A stretch of DNA of 64,000 bases from Linderina pennispora. Lineage: Eukaryota > Kickxellomycota > Kickxellomycetes > Kickxellales > Kickxellaceae. The notes under the pieces are model-generated. The model was not told where the DNA came from. It saw only the letters and a list, made by a program, of their open reading frames with translations, and made no database searches. Position 1 is the stretch's first letter. Every line of letters starts with the position of its first letter. This document shows positions 40,259 to 51,700 of the stretch, one piece after another. Made by a program: the position numbers and the translations under genes. The stretch spans positions 186,001 through 250,000 of the forward strand of contig NW_024468252.1 of the NCBI RefSeq assembly GCF_002104995.1, given 5' to 3'.

Positions 40259-40602
40259 GGCCACTCTTCTATCGCCAAAGAAAGGAAAGTCAGGTGTGAG
40301 ATTATTAGCACCAAAACAGCATACTAGGCTGAAAGAACAGGGGAAAGTGTGCAATGGGGGAGTTGCGGCGTATATTCAGCAACATGGATAATGTGAATGG
40401 CACGGCAAGCTGGGCCTCGATAGCCTCCCCATGTCTGCTCTGTGGACAGCCGACAAGCAGCCACAGGCAGACCCAGAGCACGTCTTCCCCATTTAAAAGC
40501 CATCGCCCTACGTGCCGAGGCAGGTATCATTTGTGGATATCGACTGACCAGAGCTACTTTGGAGGATGTGATCACCAGACAGAGAAATGCCGAGCTTCGG
40601 CA

Positions 40603-40785
40603 CTAGACCGGCAGTTCTAGCACTGGAGAGTGGCATGGTTCTGTATTTAAATCAGTCGCTTCATTGGCTGCGACTGGAGGCGCATTCTGTCTCCGCCGCA
40701 GCCTGTAGGTGATGGCAGCGGCTCCACAGACAAGAAGCCAGCCCAAATTGCCTTCTCTCCAGCGACTTTTTGTCGTTTGCAACAT
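40603..40785 (-). CDS. possible small single-pass membrane protein
   Basis: A 60-residue frame beginning MLQTTKSRWREGNLGWLLVC and continuing GAAAITYRLRRRQNAPP. It has one hydrophobic segment flanked by positive charges, the style of small mitochondrial or ER membrane proteins. The TATA box is weak. The open frame extends 30 codons further upstream. Evidence is limited to this architecture. Confidence 0.3.
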   Translation of the reverse strand: MLQTTKSRWREGNLGWLLVCGAAAITYRLRRRQNAPPVAANEATDLNTEPCHSPVLELPV

Positions 40786-41341
40786 CGAGGAAAAAATCTG
40801 CACTATACGACTGCAGACCCTGAACATGTATGCACGCACAAAAGTCCCGCAGCTCAAAAGCAGAAAGCTCCCCACCAGAAAAGAATTTGCATCACAGAAG
40901 TCATCAGTCGAGCATCAGACCCGTCACAAGCCTGCCTGCACCGCACGTAGCATCAAAAGGTGGCCATTACATACCAGTAAGACCTCTACTAAGAAAGGGG
41001 ATGAAAAGAGGAGGGGTGAAGGACGAAAAATGTACAGGGATATAAAAAGTTCGAATATAAACTGGGAGGAGAAAAAGGCAGAGAAGAGAACGGAAACAAC
41101 GGGAATCCAGGGTGGTCAGCCAAAAAAAGATGGTCACATTCGCCAGGTTTTATTTGATACCTGGTCGATTTTTTCCTTCACGCCCTTTGCCCCACCTTCT
41201 TGCCCTCCTTGTTTCCGACGGCGACGAAACCCAGCAAGTGCGGCGCCATCATGCCGGAACTGCGGGAAATTGTGCGAGGGAGGGGGTGGCCGAACCCGAC
41301 CTGAGGGGGTTATGAGGCAGGGAGACCGGCCTCGTCACCAT

Positions 41342-41794
41342 TTATTTTTTATTTAAGAAAACAATGCAATGCGTCGCTGATGCCCAAGGTCGTTTTTCAC
41401 CATGCGAATAGTAGAAAGAAGGGGGAGGCGCAAAGAAAAACCATACATATTTGGGAGTGAAAAAAGCGGTGGACACATGTACAGCCGAGCCTTTTCTAAG
41501 CCAAATGCTCTGCCCAGACGACATGTACGGCATTTCCATGTTCTGTTCAGTGGGTGCTGCCTGACGTTGGCTATTTCCTAGGATATGGGCGATATACCAG
41601 CCAATCTGGGTCACTGCCCACTGTGGACCCTGTAGAATTTTATTAAACAGGGTGGCTGTTTGGTGCCTGGGTTTGATACATTCAACGCATCTCCAGCTCA
41701 AGACCAATGGCAGAGCTGTCGTGTCCGTCACTGTTACTGCAGCGCCTGGCCATCTATCATGTGGGAGTACATCGACGCCACGGCCTGGTCCCAT
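41342..41794 (-). CDS. doubtful ORF with a hydrophobic segment
   Basis: A 150-codon frame. The middle stretch (LFNKILQGPQWAVTQIGWYI then AHILGNSQRQ) has the look of a real small membrane-associated protein, but the surrounding sequence does not. A TATATA element at 41809-41814 is too close (about 15 nt) to serve the ATG at 41794. It may contain an unrecognised spliced small gene. No family is recognised. Confidence 0.2.
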   Translation of the reverse strand: MGPGRGVDVLPHDRWPGAAVTVTDTTALPLVLSWRCVECIKPRHQTATLFNKILQGPQWAVTQIGWYIAHILGNSQRQAAPTEQNMEMPYMSSGQSIWLRKGSAVHVSTAFFTPKYVWFFFAPPPSFYYSHGEKRPWASATHCIVFLNKK

Positions 41795-42239
41795 GATACG
41801 CCGTGTATATATCCCCTCAAGTCGCCATAGCGACGGAGTGCTGAGCATATTTGCTCCTCCCCCTCTTTGGGTCTACTGCTCGGCGACTGGCATTGTAAAC
41901 AAAACCGCAAGCATAGGCTAATAAGGCGTCGGTGGCAATGAAGCAGGGATGTCCTTTGACAGGCAAATGCAAACAGTGAACGGTTGATTTATTGGAGCAA
42001 CAGCGAAGTCATGCTTTCCAGCAGCACAATGGGCGAGGGAGGGAGACAAATTGCCGATCTCCTCTCCACACAGTTGGTGATGGCTCCAATGGGGGATCCA
42101 GCCGAGGACCGGTCCTGCAACCTGCCATGGGTCCTTTAACTGCATGGCTTGGAGCCGATCCCTCCCTCAAACCCCCGACCATCCATTTCCACGAATGCAA
42201 ACAAGCGCACATGGCGAAGGGGAATATGCATTTTTAAAT

Positions 42240-44054
42240 TCAGCCCTTGATAATACGATTCACCATATTGAGACATGCCTCAGGCTGATCGCCGGGTGAC
42301 ATGTGGCCAGCGTTCAAGATGACCCAGTGCGACAATCCGCCGCCCTGGCGCATGTAGCCGCTGAGCTCGTTGCCGATCCACCACTGGTCGCGATCCGCCA
42401 GCGCAAACTTGTGCTTGTTTGTCCATTCGAGTTCGTTGATCCACAGTGTGTTTCCAGCCACACCGTCGCGGAAATCAAACTGGCCCTGGTTCAGGTTTAC
42501 GGGCATGCGCTCAAGCAGGTACGGGAACAGCGGAGCGGTGGTGCGCATGATATCCTCCATCAGGTGGTAGTAGACACCCCAGTCCTTGCCATACGCAATG
42601 TCTTCGCTGTGCAGCGCCTTACGCACCACAGGCTGGTTCAGGCCGCGGTCCAGGTACGTACGCTTGTACTGGTGGTTGCGCTGCCGAATATCGTACCAGT
42701 TGATGCCACCAGTGACATTCTTGAAGTAGTCGAACATCAGGTTACGCGCATCGGTGCCTCGTGCCAGATCGCCCAGCATTGTATGGTTCAGCGCCTTGAA
42801 CGCCAGAAGGTCGACTGTGTCCGCCTGGTTCGCATCCAGCAGCCCCCATGCGAATCCAATACCGCCGTGTGCCAGGATCTGTAGCGGCGGATGCACCCAG
42901 CTGTTGCCAATGGACAGCCCCTTTAGGTTGATGCGCTCCAGATGCCCCTCACCAAGCTTCTGGTTCTGCTCGTCAAAGTACACACCTATGGCTGGCACGA
43001 ACTTGCCGCCATACGACTCGCTGAACACGAAAAACTCGTGCTCGCGCAGCTCGGGCCGGAGCGCATAAAACTCTTGCATGAACTTCCACATGTCTTTGCC
43101 GACTGCACGCATGTTGGTGACATACCCGTCCCTGAAGTCGCCTGACTCGTCGTTGCTAAGACCAGCCTTCTCCCAGACGGATCGCTTATCGTCACGCGGC
43201 GGCTTTGGGCCAGTGTAGCCCGCGTTGACAAAGTACGTGTCGGCTTCGTCGTACACATGCGGCTTCACAATCTCGCGGATACGGTCCATTTCATCGTAAA
43301 CAAAGAATTCGTTGACCCGGCTGCCAAAGTTGTATCCCAAGAGGTGGTGAGAATGGCGCGCCGACATTCCGTCGATGAGCCGGTTGACAAATGGATGGAG
43401 TTGCGGTGGCCACGCTGCTTTTGGGTGTATCAGCTCGCGCATCACGCTGCGTGCCTCGCCGACAATGTGCTCTGTGGTCATGGGAGAGGATATGGACGCA
43501 TACTGGTTGACATCCCCAGGGTACTTTTCGCGCCAGGTTGCAGCGTTGTCAGGAAGCTGCTTAGCACTCGGATACAGGTCATCTAGCGTCAGATTGACTG
43601 GTGGCTGGACAGAGCTGAACCCCGTGCCTACCGGTTGGTCGACCACCAAGAAGTTGTACTCGTTGGCCCAGGTGATGTTACGACGCGTAAACTGCCCGTC
43701 ATCGGTCAGCTCCAGCGGTCCCATCTCAGTAAACAGACCGATCATGGAGCTCGAGCCGGGCCCGCCCTGGATCCATAGAGCAAGCGGCGGCTTCTCAACC
43801 TTGGGCGCAATGGCGGGGAAGTACCAGTAGAACAATTTTGCCGTACCGCTGTTCTCAGCACCGCTGTCAGGTGTGAACTGACGCACGGTGATGTGGCCTG
43901 CGTAACTTTCGTGCAGTGGCTGCTCGCCAGCCTTGTAGGGAAGACCTGCAACGCGGTCGTTGGTGTGTTTGTCTTGGGATGGTGCTGTTGCCGCCGTGGA
44001 CACAAGCGCCAGCAGCAATGCTGTGGCCGCCTTCGATGCAATTCGGACACGCAT
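42240..44054 (-). CDS. secreted serine carboxypeptidase (S10) with large insertion
   Basis: A 604-residue peptidase family S10 protein. Residues 1-24 are a signal peptide (MRVRIASKAATALLLALVST...). The oxyanion segment is LWIQGGPGSSSMIGLFTEMGPL (about 93-114), VVDQPVGTGFS follows, the nucleophile is Ser347 in FSESYGGKFVP, Asp lies in LNQGQFDFRDG, and His in ILNAGHMSPGDQPE. The distance from VDQPVGTGFS to the nucleophile is about 200 residues, against roughly 50-60 in typical carboxypeptidase Y/Kex1. The extra segment contains PLxHP, His-rich and Tyr-rich stretches. The open frame continues upstream to 44366, but the signal peptide supports the Met at 44054. Probably vacuolar or secreted, with no C-terminal membrane anchor. 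Confidence 0.9.
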   Translation of the reverse strand: MRVRIASKAATALLLALVSTAATAPSQDKHTNDRVAGLPYKAGEQPLHESYAGHITVRQFTPDSGAENSGTAKLFYWYFPAIAPKVEKPPLALWIQGGPGSSSMIGLFTEMGPLELTDDGQFTRRNITWANEYNFLVVDQPVGTGFSSVQPPVNLTLDDLYPSAKQLPDNAATWREKYPGDVNQYASISSPMTTEHIVGEARSVMRELIHPKAAWPPQLHPFVNRLIDGMSARHSHHLLGYNFGSRVNEFFVYDEMDRIREIVKPHVYDEADTYFVNAGYTGPKPPRDDKRSVWEKAGLSNDESGDFRDGYVTNMRAVGKDMWKFMQEFYALRPELREHEFFVFSESYGGKFVPAIGVYFDEQNQKLGEGHLERINLKGLSIGNSWVHPPLQILAHGGIGFAWGLLDANQADTVDLLAFKALNHTMLGDLARGTDARNLMFDYFKNVTGGINWYDIRQRNHQYKRTYLDRGLNQPVVRKALHSEDIAYGKDWGVYYHLMEDIMRTTAPLFPYLLERMPVNLNQGQFDFRDGVAGNTLWINELEWTNKHKFALADRDQWWIGNELSGYMRQGGGLSHWVILNAGHMSPGDQPEACLNMVNRIIKG

Positions 44055-44429
44055 TCGGGAAAAAAAAATAGCAATACCGAAAAATGTAAACAGAGTGTGA
44101 GAGGAGGCAAGAATGCCCGCAGGCAAAGGCAGCATGAGCTGCAGCACCCAATCCAGTGCGGAATGCAGGGGTGTGGCTCTCAGAGCGAAGGGCAGGTTTG
44201 CTTGTTTGCTCAAAAGCGCACATGTGGCGATACGTCCACTGATATCCTCAATTGGACATATCCAAATATGTGGGATGCGTGGTACTTGGGCGCTGGCGCG
44301 AACACGCATGAATTCTCTTAACACAAGGCCCACACTACAGCCAGTGCGGCCAGCGGTCAGCAGCAACCAATCCTTCGCCCGTACTAAAAAAAGATCTGCA
44401 CAACGAGCCCAACAAAAGCGCTGACGCTC

Positions 44430-44437
44430 TATAAATA
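44430..44437 (+). promoter_or_regulatory. TATA box of first DUF7137-like gene
   Basis: TATAAATA 112 nt upstream of the ATG at 44549. Confidence 0.5.
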
Positions 44438-44548
44438 CAGAATCTGGTGCTTTGCACTGAAGCCCTTCAGGTTATTTTTCTCTTTCTCGCTCTTTTTTTC
44501 CTCACTTTTTGCCCCCTCCCCCTCTCTGTATAAACAAAAGCATAGAAT

Positions 44549-45554
44549 ATGAGAAGCAGCCTGCTGTGGAGAACCGCGCTGCTGGTTCTGGGGCTCCTCT
44601 GCCTCATGGAGCTGTCGTTTGCTCAAGACAGTAAGTTTACCATATATTCACTCAGCAACAATGGCCCTTGTTGGCACCGGAAGGGTAGAGTAAGGTACTA
44701 ATGGGCTGTGGCTTCCCTCCAATTGTTTGCTGGATCTGTCAACAAATGTAGACAACGACAACAAGGACAGCAAGGACAACAACAACGATGTATCGCCAAC
44801 CTCCACGAGAAACACCCGGTCCACACCGACGCCCACGCCTACCAAGTCGAACTCACGGACCAAGGCGGACGATGCAACCAAGGACGATAACAGCGCTACC
44901 GATGACAATAAGGACGATAACAGCGCTACCGATGACAATAAGGACAATAAGGAGAACTCTGATGAGCAGACAGCAGACGAAAACTCTGGAGACCATGCTT
45001 CCAGCATCGATGAGGCTGAGATGGAGTCCGAGTTCCCCGATATTGGCACAATCAGTATCACGACTCCTGACGCTGCAGCTGGGGTATCGGTCATGTTCCC
45101 AATCGGTGGTGATGTCGAGATTGGATGGAAGATTTCGAACACCACCTGGCGCCCTCCTAAGAAGATCACAATTTGCGGGCGTCTCCCACCTGGGTACAAC
45201 AGGGACACTAATCCTTACTCGTGCGACTGGATGATTGCGACCAACATCAGCGGCAGCGCTGTCAACGTCACATGGAACACGGTGACCCACGGCCCGCCTG
45301 GACTGAGGTTCTGGGAATCTCAAGGCTATTACCTTTACATTTTCGATAGTGATCTAGGAAGGCCTGCAAACCTCAAGCCTGGTCAGGCAAGGGAAGCACC
45401 GCTGAAGTTCTCGATGTACAACTCGCGCTACCAGCTCTCGAACGAGGGCGTGCCAAAGGGATACAACCCAAGTGCAGCTCCACCATCTGTCAAGGTTCAC
45501 ATGTGGGGCGTGGTAGGCGTGGTTGCGCTGGCGCTGCTTGGCGTCATGGCCTGA
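44549..45554 (+). CDS. GPI-type cell-surface protein, DUF7137-like (copy 1)
   Basis: Exons 44549-44630 and 44752-45554, spliced across 121 nt (gtaagt...atgtag, phase 1), give 294 residues. Exon 1 is essentially the signal peptide (MRSSLLWRTALLVLGLLCLM ELSFAQD). Then comes an Asp/Asn/Thr-rich acidic stalk of about 100 residues with a repeated DDNSATDDNK unit. The beta-rich domain follows (GGDVEIGWKISNTTWRPPKK ... VTWNTVTHGPP ... YYLYIFDSDLG ... FSMYNSRYQLSNEG), matching the fungal DUF7137 layout as I recall it. The C-terminus is hydrophobic (MWGVVGVVALALLGVMA), typical of GPI attachment. It is a tandem paralogue of the gene at 46216. Confidence 0.82.
44881..44940. repeat. 30-bp direct repeat in coding stalk
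   Basis: Two exact adjacent 30-bp copies, 44881-44910 and 44911-44940, encoding DDNSATDDNK twice, followed by a diverged partial copy. Recent slippage in the acidic stalk. Confidence 0.85.
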
Positions 45555-46215
45555 TTCCGCAATATCGCCCTTGGTACATTCCCATTCAACATTCCCTTTC
45601 CTACTTTACTACATAAACATTACACGCATATTTAATGGGTTCCTACACGTCTTACATGCACTAGCGATGATAGGCTTCTTTGTTGTGACGGACGAGCGCA
45701 AGGGACGCCACCTCCAGCTGGTGTTGGCGCAGAGAAGAAGAGTGCCTCCCCTGGCCTATATTTGGTCCATCACATCCGATTGTTGTCCTGGCCAAAATGG
45801 GGAGTGGCCGGGCTGATGTGTATTGCAAAATTTCTAAATACAACAGCGCAAGGCCGAAAGCCCCTACTGCCCACCGCATTTTGCTGCCTTTCTCTCGCAG
45901 CAGCGAGCTAGCTTGAGCTGTGAGCTGTAAACAGCATTTACTGCAGCGCCTGCTCGCCCTTTCCCGGGCCTTCTGGTAGTGAAAAGTCCTGGGTCGTTTT
46001 TCGCCACTTCTCTCTTTCTTCTCCTCTTCGCAAACTTTGTTTTCTCTATCCTGCCTCATATCGTATATCACCTAATATCTCTTCCCATCCCCCGCTCCAT
46101 CCCTGCTCGCTGTTCAACTCTGCAGGCAACTGGACATATCCTTGTATCTGGCAAATCCTACTAACTTGCAGCCAAACACGCGGGGATTTGTGTCAACCAT
46201 ATCATCCCTTACAGA
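45555..46215. other. intergenic between the tandem DUF7137-like genes
   Basis: About 660 bp. No gene is supported. The last 200 bp are pyrimidine-rich and are likely the promoter/leader of the second copy. Confidence 0.4.
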
Positions 46216-47591
46216 ATGGGCTCGACTCACGGAGCGTCGCGCAAGCTGGCACTGGCCATGCTTGTCTTCTACCTCGCACTAGCGCTATGTGGGTGTATCG
46301 TGTCTGCCGCCGACGGTAAGGTCACTTCTTTTTTTTTTTTTTTTTTTGAATCGGCTCTGCTGTTCTCCGCATGTGGTGTTTACTGGTGAGCGAGTGTGAG
46401 AAGCCGCATTTTCTCCCCTCCCCACCTGCACTGCTGGTGTGGCATTGTCTTGGGAGGAGGTTTGTTTTTGCTTTCTCTATCGCGGTGGGAGGCGTGGTGG
46501 TATTTGGAGAACAGAGTGATCTGGGAGGAGCCAGCACGCCCGCCTGAATACACAGCGCCTCTCTCTCCCTGCCACGCTATGACCTAGCGTTAAATCTACA
46601 CCCCGATGGAGCCTCTATATTGCTAACGCTGAAGCAAGCACTTTGTAGCAGCGGCTGATGGTGGAAACGGCCAGGTAGCGGCTGCAAAAGATAGCCCAGC
46701 CGATGGTGGAAACAAACAGGTGGCTTCAGCGAACAACGACCACGCAGTGGCAAAGGATGCCAGGCAGTATCGAAGGATGGCCAGGCTGATGCTAAGGACA
46801 CCAAGGCCGAAGGCAAGGACAGCAGTCAGCCAGCGGAGGGTCAGAAAGCACCGGCATCGGGCAACTCGGACGCAAGGGACGCAGCGATCAGCATCAATGC
46901 GGCAAACGGCGGCGATTCGGCGAAGCCGTCGGCGACCACCAACGGTTTCGGTATTTCGCTGAACAACAACAACGGCAATTCCGCCACGCCCTCCAAGAGC
47001 ACCAGCTCCTCGAAGGCCTCCTCATCCAGCAGCAGCAGCAGTTCGAACGGACAGCCGGGCCGAATCGTCATGAAAACCCCGCCCCGGGCCGTCCAGTCGC
47101 CGCTATTCGAGATTAACTCCATCGTCAAGCTTGCCTGGGACTACGACGACAACATGAAGAAGGCGCCAAGCAAGATCTCAATTCGCGGGCAGATGCCGAG
47201 CACGATTACAGAGCCCGGCACAGGCAAGCCGCTGTACTGGTACATTGCCCAGAATGTCAGCGGTAGTGAGAAGGCGTACGACTGGAACACAGTCACGCAG
47301 AGCCCGCCTGGCTACACGCTGAGCGAGGGTGCTGGATACAAGCTGTTCATCTACGATAGTGACATTGGATGGGAGAACAGCACCAGGGTATCGGCTGGTA
47401 AGCTGTTCCAGTTTACGCTGCCGTTCGCCATGTACAACTCGCGGTACGCGCAGTCCAACGATGGTGTGACTTCGAACTATAACCCGAATGCAGCCACTCG
47501 TGCGGTATCGCTGACGGTTGGTGCGTGGGCCGTCATCCTTGGAGCAGTGCTGACAGCCTGTTTCATTCTAGCCCCTTCTGCTACAAACTAA
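46216..47591 (+). CDS. GPI-type cell-surface protein, DUF7137-like (copy 2, one frameshift)
   Basis: Exon 1 46216-46315 encodes a signal peptide (MGSTHGASRKLALAMLVFYL...). A 333-nt intron (gtaagg..., poly-T tract, gctaac branch, ...ttgtag) leads to exon 2 from 46649. The stalk has short repeats (ADGGN(G/K)QVA; KDGQA) and then a Ser-rich stretch. The folded domain (INSIVKLAWDYDDNMKKAPS ... YDWNTVTQSPPGY ... YKLFIYDSDIGW ... AMYNSRYAQSNDGV) aligns block by block with copy 1. The C-terminus is hydrophobic (VGAWAVILGAVLTACFILA). One base, probably a G, appears missing near 46759 within the repeated stalk, where the frame changes. The rest is open. Confidence 0.78.
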
Positions 47592-47825
47592 ACGATCTCT
47601 TCCCATATTACCTTTTCTTCCAAATCTATTTTTCTTTTGATATAGCATAGAACATGTATGCTGCGGTGTACCCGACATCCGGGCCATATGCGCAAAAGAA
47701 AAAAGCCATCGCCATACATTGCAACCTCACTCGCGGTGACAGCATGGTTTGACAAAGCCAACAGCAATTTATTTCAAGCTGCCAGCAATTACTAGAGATA
47801 TAGATGTAAGGCTACGCACGTTGGC

Positions 47826-48395
47826 TTAGGCGTAGTTGAGGCGGAAGATGTCGTTGTAGACAAAGAACCCGTTATCGTCAACCAGCTGGAAGCTCTGGGT
47901 GTACTGCATGGGCTTCTGCTCATCGTCGATCTGGAGCTGGCCAGTGACGGTAATGACTATGGCAGTGACGCCGGGCAGCGAGGGCTGGGCGTCCATGGTG
48001 GTGACCTTGTGGACGACCCGGGTGAACGGCAGGCTCTACAGGGTCACATGATTTAGCAGAGCACCGCTTGCTTTTGGCTCAGTGGCATGCATATTCGCAA
48101 AGCCTCAATGGCACTTGCTGCTTGCACTATAACTTACCACCAGCTTCTCCACAATATCGTTGGCGCCCTTGAACTGCTGGCCCTCCCACGACATCATCGA
48201 CACGTCCCTCTACACAAGAGCTGGTGTTTAGTAAATTGGGTGAGCTCGCAAGCCAAGGGGCTGGGCGCGCTTTCAATTCAGGTTGGAGCTTGGGTTTCAA
48301 CGTACGTAGAGCGGGGCAAGGCCCTTGCGGTCGGCGTCAAAGGCGCTGTAGTAAAAGTCGACAAACTGCTTCGCAACGGTATCGGCGTCGGCCAT
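47826..48395 (-). CDS. NTF2: nuclear transport factor 2
   Basis: Three exons, 48395-48306, 48209-48138 and 48035-47826, with introns of 96 and 102 nt (gtacgt/gtaagt donors, gtag acceptors), give 123 residues, the normal size. NTF2 carries Ran-GDP into the nucleus and binds FxFG nucleoporins. The reading is colinear with the family: MADADTVAKQFVDFYYSAFD, LAPLY, SMMSWEGQQFKGANDIVEKL, then SLPFTRVVHKVTTMDAQPSL, and the C-terminus NGFFVYNDIFRLNYA. All junctions are in phase 0 and no frameshift is present. It is divergently arranged with UPF1, the two ATGs being 330 bp apart. Confidence 0.95.
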
Positions 48396-48724
48396 GGTTT
48401 TCAATGGGGCTTCTACGGATGAGTCTCAATCGAGAATATGAAAGAGGGTAATTGAGAGGAGAAAAGATGGGCGAAATTCTGGCCTGCTAGCAATACAGGC
48501 GTATAGGTTTTTCTGTCCGAACCGCAGGCATACGAAATTTTCGGCTAGGCGTTGGGGAGTTGCTTTGCCAACAATCGCCCACGGCTCTTTCGCTGTGGCT
48601 CACGCTTCGTCGTCGGGACAGCCAACAGTTGGGCTTTTTTCTTCTTTTCTCTGCTTGACTCTAGCAAACAAGAGAACCTTTTATATTTTTATTGCCAACG
48701 GCCGCTGCCCACCACAAGCTCTAC

Positions 48725-51700
48725 ATGGACAGCCAGGATTTTTATGTGGGCGATGCAGGCAACACACAGTCGTACTACGAGTACAGCGACTTTGGCGGCG
48801 ACTCGCAATCGCAGCTGCTCGATCCGCTGAGCCAAAATGCAGGCGCAATTTCCACCGACGTTGGCGACACAGAGAGCATTGAAGAGCTGCAGTTCTCACA
48901 GCTCTCACTGGGCGATGCACACAGCCAAGTGTACAGCAGCGAATCGGAATCCGATCAAGAGGAAGAGCCGGGCAAGCAGCCCGATCACGCGTGCTCGTAC
49001 TGCGGGATCCACAACGAAAACAGCGTGGCCAAATGCCTGTCGTGCAAGCGGTGGTTCTGCAACTCGACAGGGAATTCATCGAGCGCGCATATAATCTGGC
49101 ACTTGGTGAGCGCCCACCACAAGGAGGTGCAGCTGCATCCAGACAGCCCGCTGGGCGACCAGACGCTCGAATGCTACAACTGTGGTGTGCGCAATGTGTT
49201 CTCGCTGGGCTTTATCCCGGCAAAGAGCGACACAGTGGTGGTAATTCTGTGCCGCCCGTGCGCATCGGCGCCCTCGTCCAAGGACGCGCTGTGGGACCCA
49301 AGCCAGTGGCAGACGCTGATCCACGACAGGAAGTTTGTAAGCTGGCTCATCAAAGTGCCCTCAACCAAGGAGCAGATTGCAGCAAAGGCAGTGTCGGCCC
49401 AGCAAATCCGCCATCTGGAGGATGTCTGGACTGGCAATTCGTCAGCAACGCTGGGCAGCGCCGATGCGGACGATGCGGCGGATGTGCAAAAGGTCTTGCT
49501 CAGATACGAGGACGCCTACCAGTACCAGAATATATTTGGCCCGCTGGTCAAGATCGAAGCCTGACTACGACAGACGCGCCAAGGAGGCGCAGACGGAAGA
49601 CGGCATTGCGGTGCGCTGGGACACGGGTTTGAACCGTCGCAAACTGGCGTACTTTCAGCTGCCAAAGTACGAGCTTGGTGAGGTGCGAATCGCAATTGGC
49701 GACGAGCTGCGCCTGTCTTACTCTGGAGCGCTGTTCCGCGAGCCCTGGAAGGGCACTGGGTACGTGATCAAGCTGCCCAACAGCAACAGCGACGAGATCT
49801 GTGTGGAGATGACTACGATGGATGCGCCGACGGAGATCACTCAGGACTTTTCGGTGGACTTTGTGTGGAAGTCGACGTCATTTGACCGCATGCAGAGCGC
49901 GATGAAGAAGTTTGCTGTCATGGAAAACTCGGTCAGCGAGTACATCTACCACAAGCTGCTGGGGCACACTATTGAAAACACCGAGCTCAGCTTCCGCATG
50001 CCCAGAGTGTTCAATGCCCCTGGGCTTCCAGAGCTTAATGCATCGCAGATTGAGGCTATCCGGTCCACTCTGCGCAGCCCCCTAAGCCTGATCCAGGGCC
50101 CACCCGGGACTGGCAAGACTGTCACGTCAGCTACGCTCGTTTACCACTTGGTGCGTGCCAACACTGGCAAGGTGCTGGTATGTGCGCCCAGCAACGTGGC
50201 TGTCGATCAGCTCACAGAGAAGATCCACAAGACCGGCCTGCGTGTGGTGCGGATCACAGCCAAGAGCCGCGAGGAGTTGGAGTCGCGCATCTCGCACCTG
50301 GAACTGCACACCCAGGCACTGATGAACGACACGATCCCGGAGCTGCAGAAACTGCATCGCCTCAAGATGCAGATGGGCGAGCTGAGCCGGCGTGACCAGG
50401 ACCGGTATCGCAAGCTGCGGCATGAGGCTGAGATGGAGATCCTGCGGTACGCTGATGTCGTCCTATGCACATGCGCAGGAGCCTGGTGACAAGCGCCTGG
50501 CCAAGTTCCAGTTCCGCACAGTGCTGGTGGACGAGAGCACGCAGGCGTCAGAGCCCGAGTGCCTGATCCCGTTGGTGCTGGGCGCGCGGCAGGTGGTTCT
50601 GATCGGCGACCACCAGCAGCTCGGGCCTGTGATCACTAGCAAGACAGCGCAGGCAGCCGGCCTTGGACAGTCGCTGTTTGAGCGCCTGGTGTTTTTGGGC
50701 TTGCGGCCGTACCGCCTGGTCGTACAGTACCGGATGCATCCGTGCCTGTCCGAATTCCCAAGTAACTTCTTCTATGAGGGGTCGCTGCAGAACGGCGTGA
50801 CGGCGCAGGAGCGGACCAGGAACGATGCAGGTATCCCATGGCCGAATGCAAGCAAGCCGATGATGATGCTGGCGTGCAATGGCGTCGAGGAGATTGCGTC
50901 CAACGGGACCTCGTACTTGAACAGGGCCGAGGCCAACGCGTGCGAGAAGATCGTGACGCGAATGCTCAAGGCTGGGGTCAAGCCGGAGCAGATTGGAGTG
51001 ATCACGCCGTACGAGGGCCAGCGCAGCTGGGTGGTGCACCACATGGCACAGGCCGGCTCGCTGGTCAGCGACTTGTACAAGGAGGTCGAGGTTGCCAGCG
51101 TCGATGCGTTCCAGGGCCGCGAAAAGGACTATATTATCATGAGCTGCGTGCGCAACAACGAGCACCAGGGGATCGGGTTCTTGAGCGATCCGCGCCGTCT
51201 CAACGTGGCTCTAACGCGCGCAAAGTATGGCATGATTGTGCTGGGAAGCCCCAAGGTGCTCAGCAAGAACCCGCTGTGGCACGAGCTGCTGTCGTTTTAC
51301 AAGGCCAACAATGTTCTGGTTGAGGGCCAGATTGGCAATTTGGTGCAGAGCGCCATCCAGCTAAGTCGCCCACGTGCCGCAAAGACCAGCCGGTCGCTGG
51401 GCGAGCGTGGCATGGCGCTGCAGGGTACGTCGGTGGCAGCCGCAGCCAGCAACAACCGGCTTGCGAAACTAGTTGGCCGCAGTACTATGCGGTACATTCC
51501 GCCTGACCTGGATATCGACGGACCTGGTGGCTCTGCGCGCACCAGCAGTCGTGCAAAGCAGGCTGGTCCAAAGCAGCAGCAGCAGAGCCAGGCGGCCGGC
51601 TCCTTGTACGATGACTTCTTTGGCGCGCCCATCACCCAAACCTCAATGTTCACGCAGTCATCGTATATGGATGGCGGCTACAGCCAGTTTGCCACGCAGC

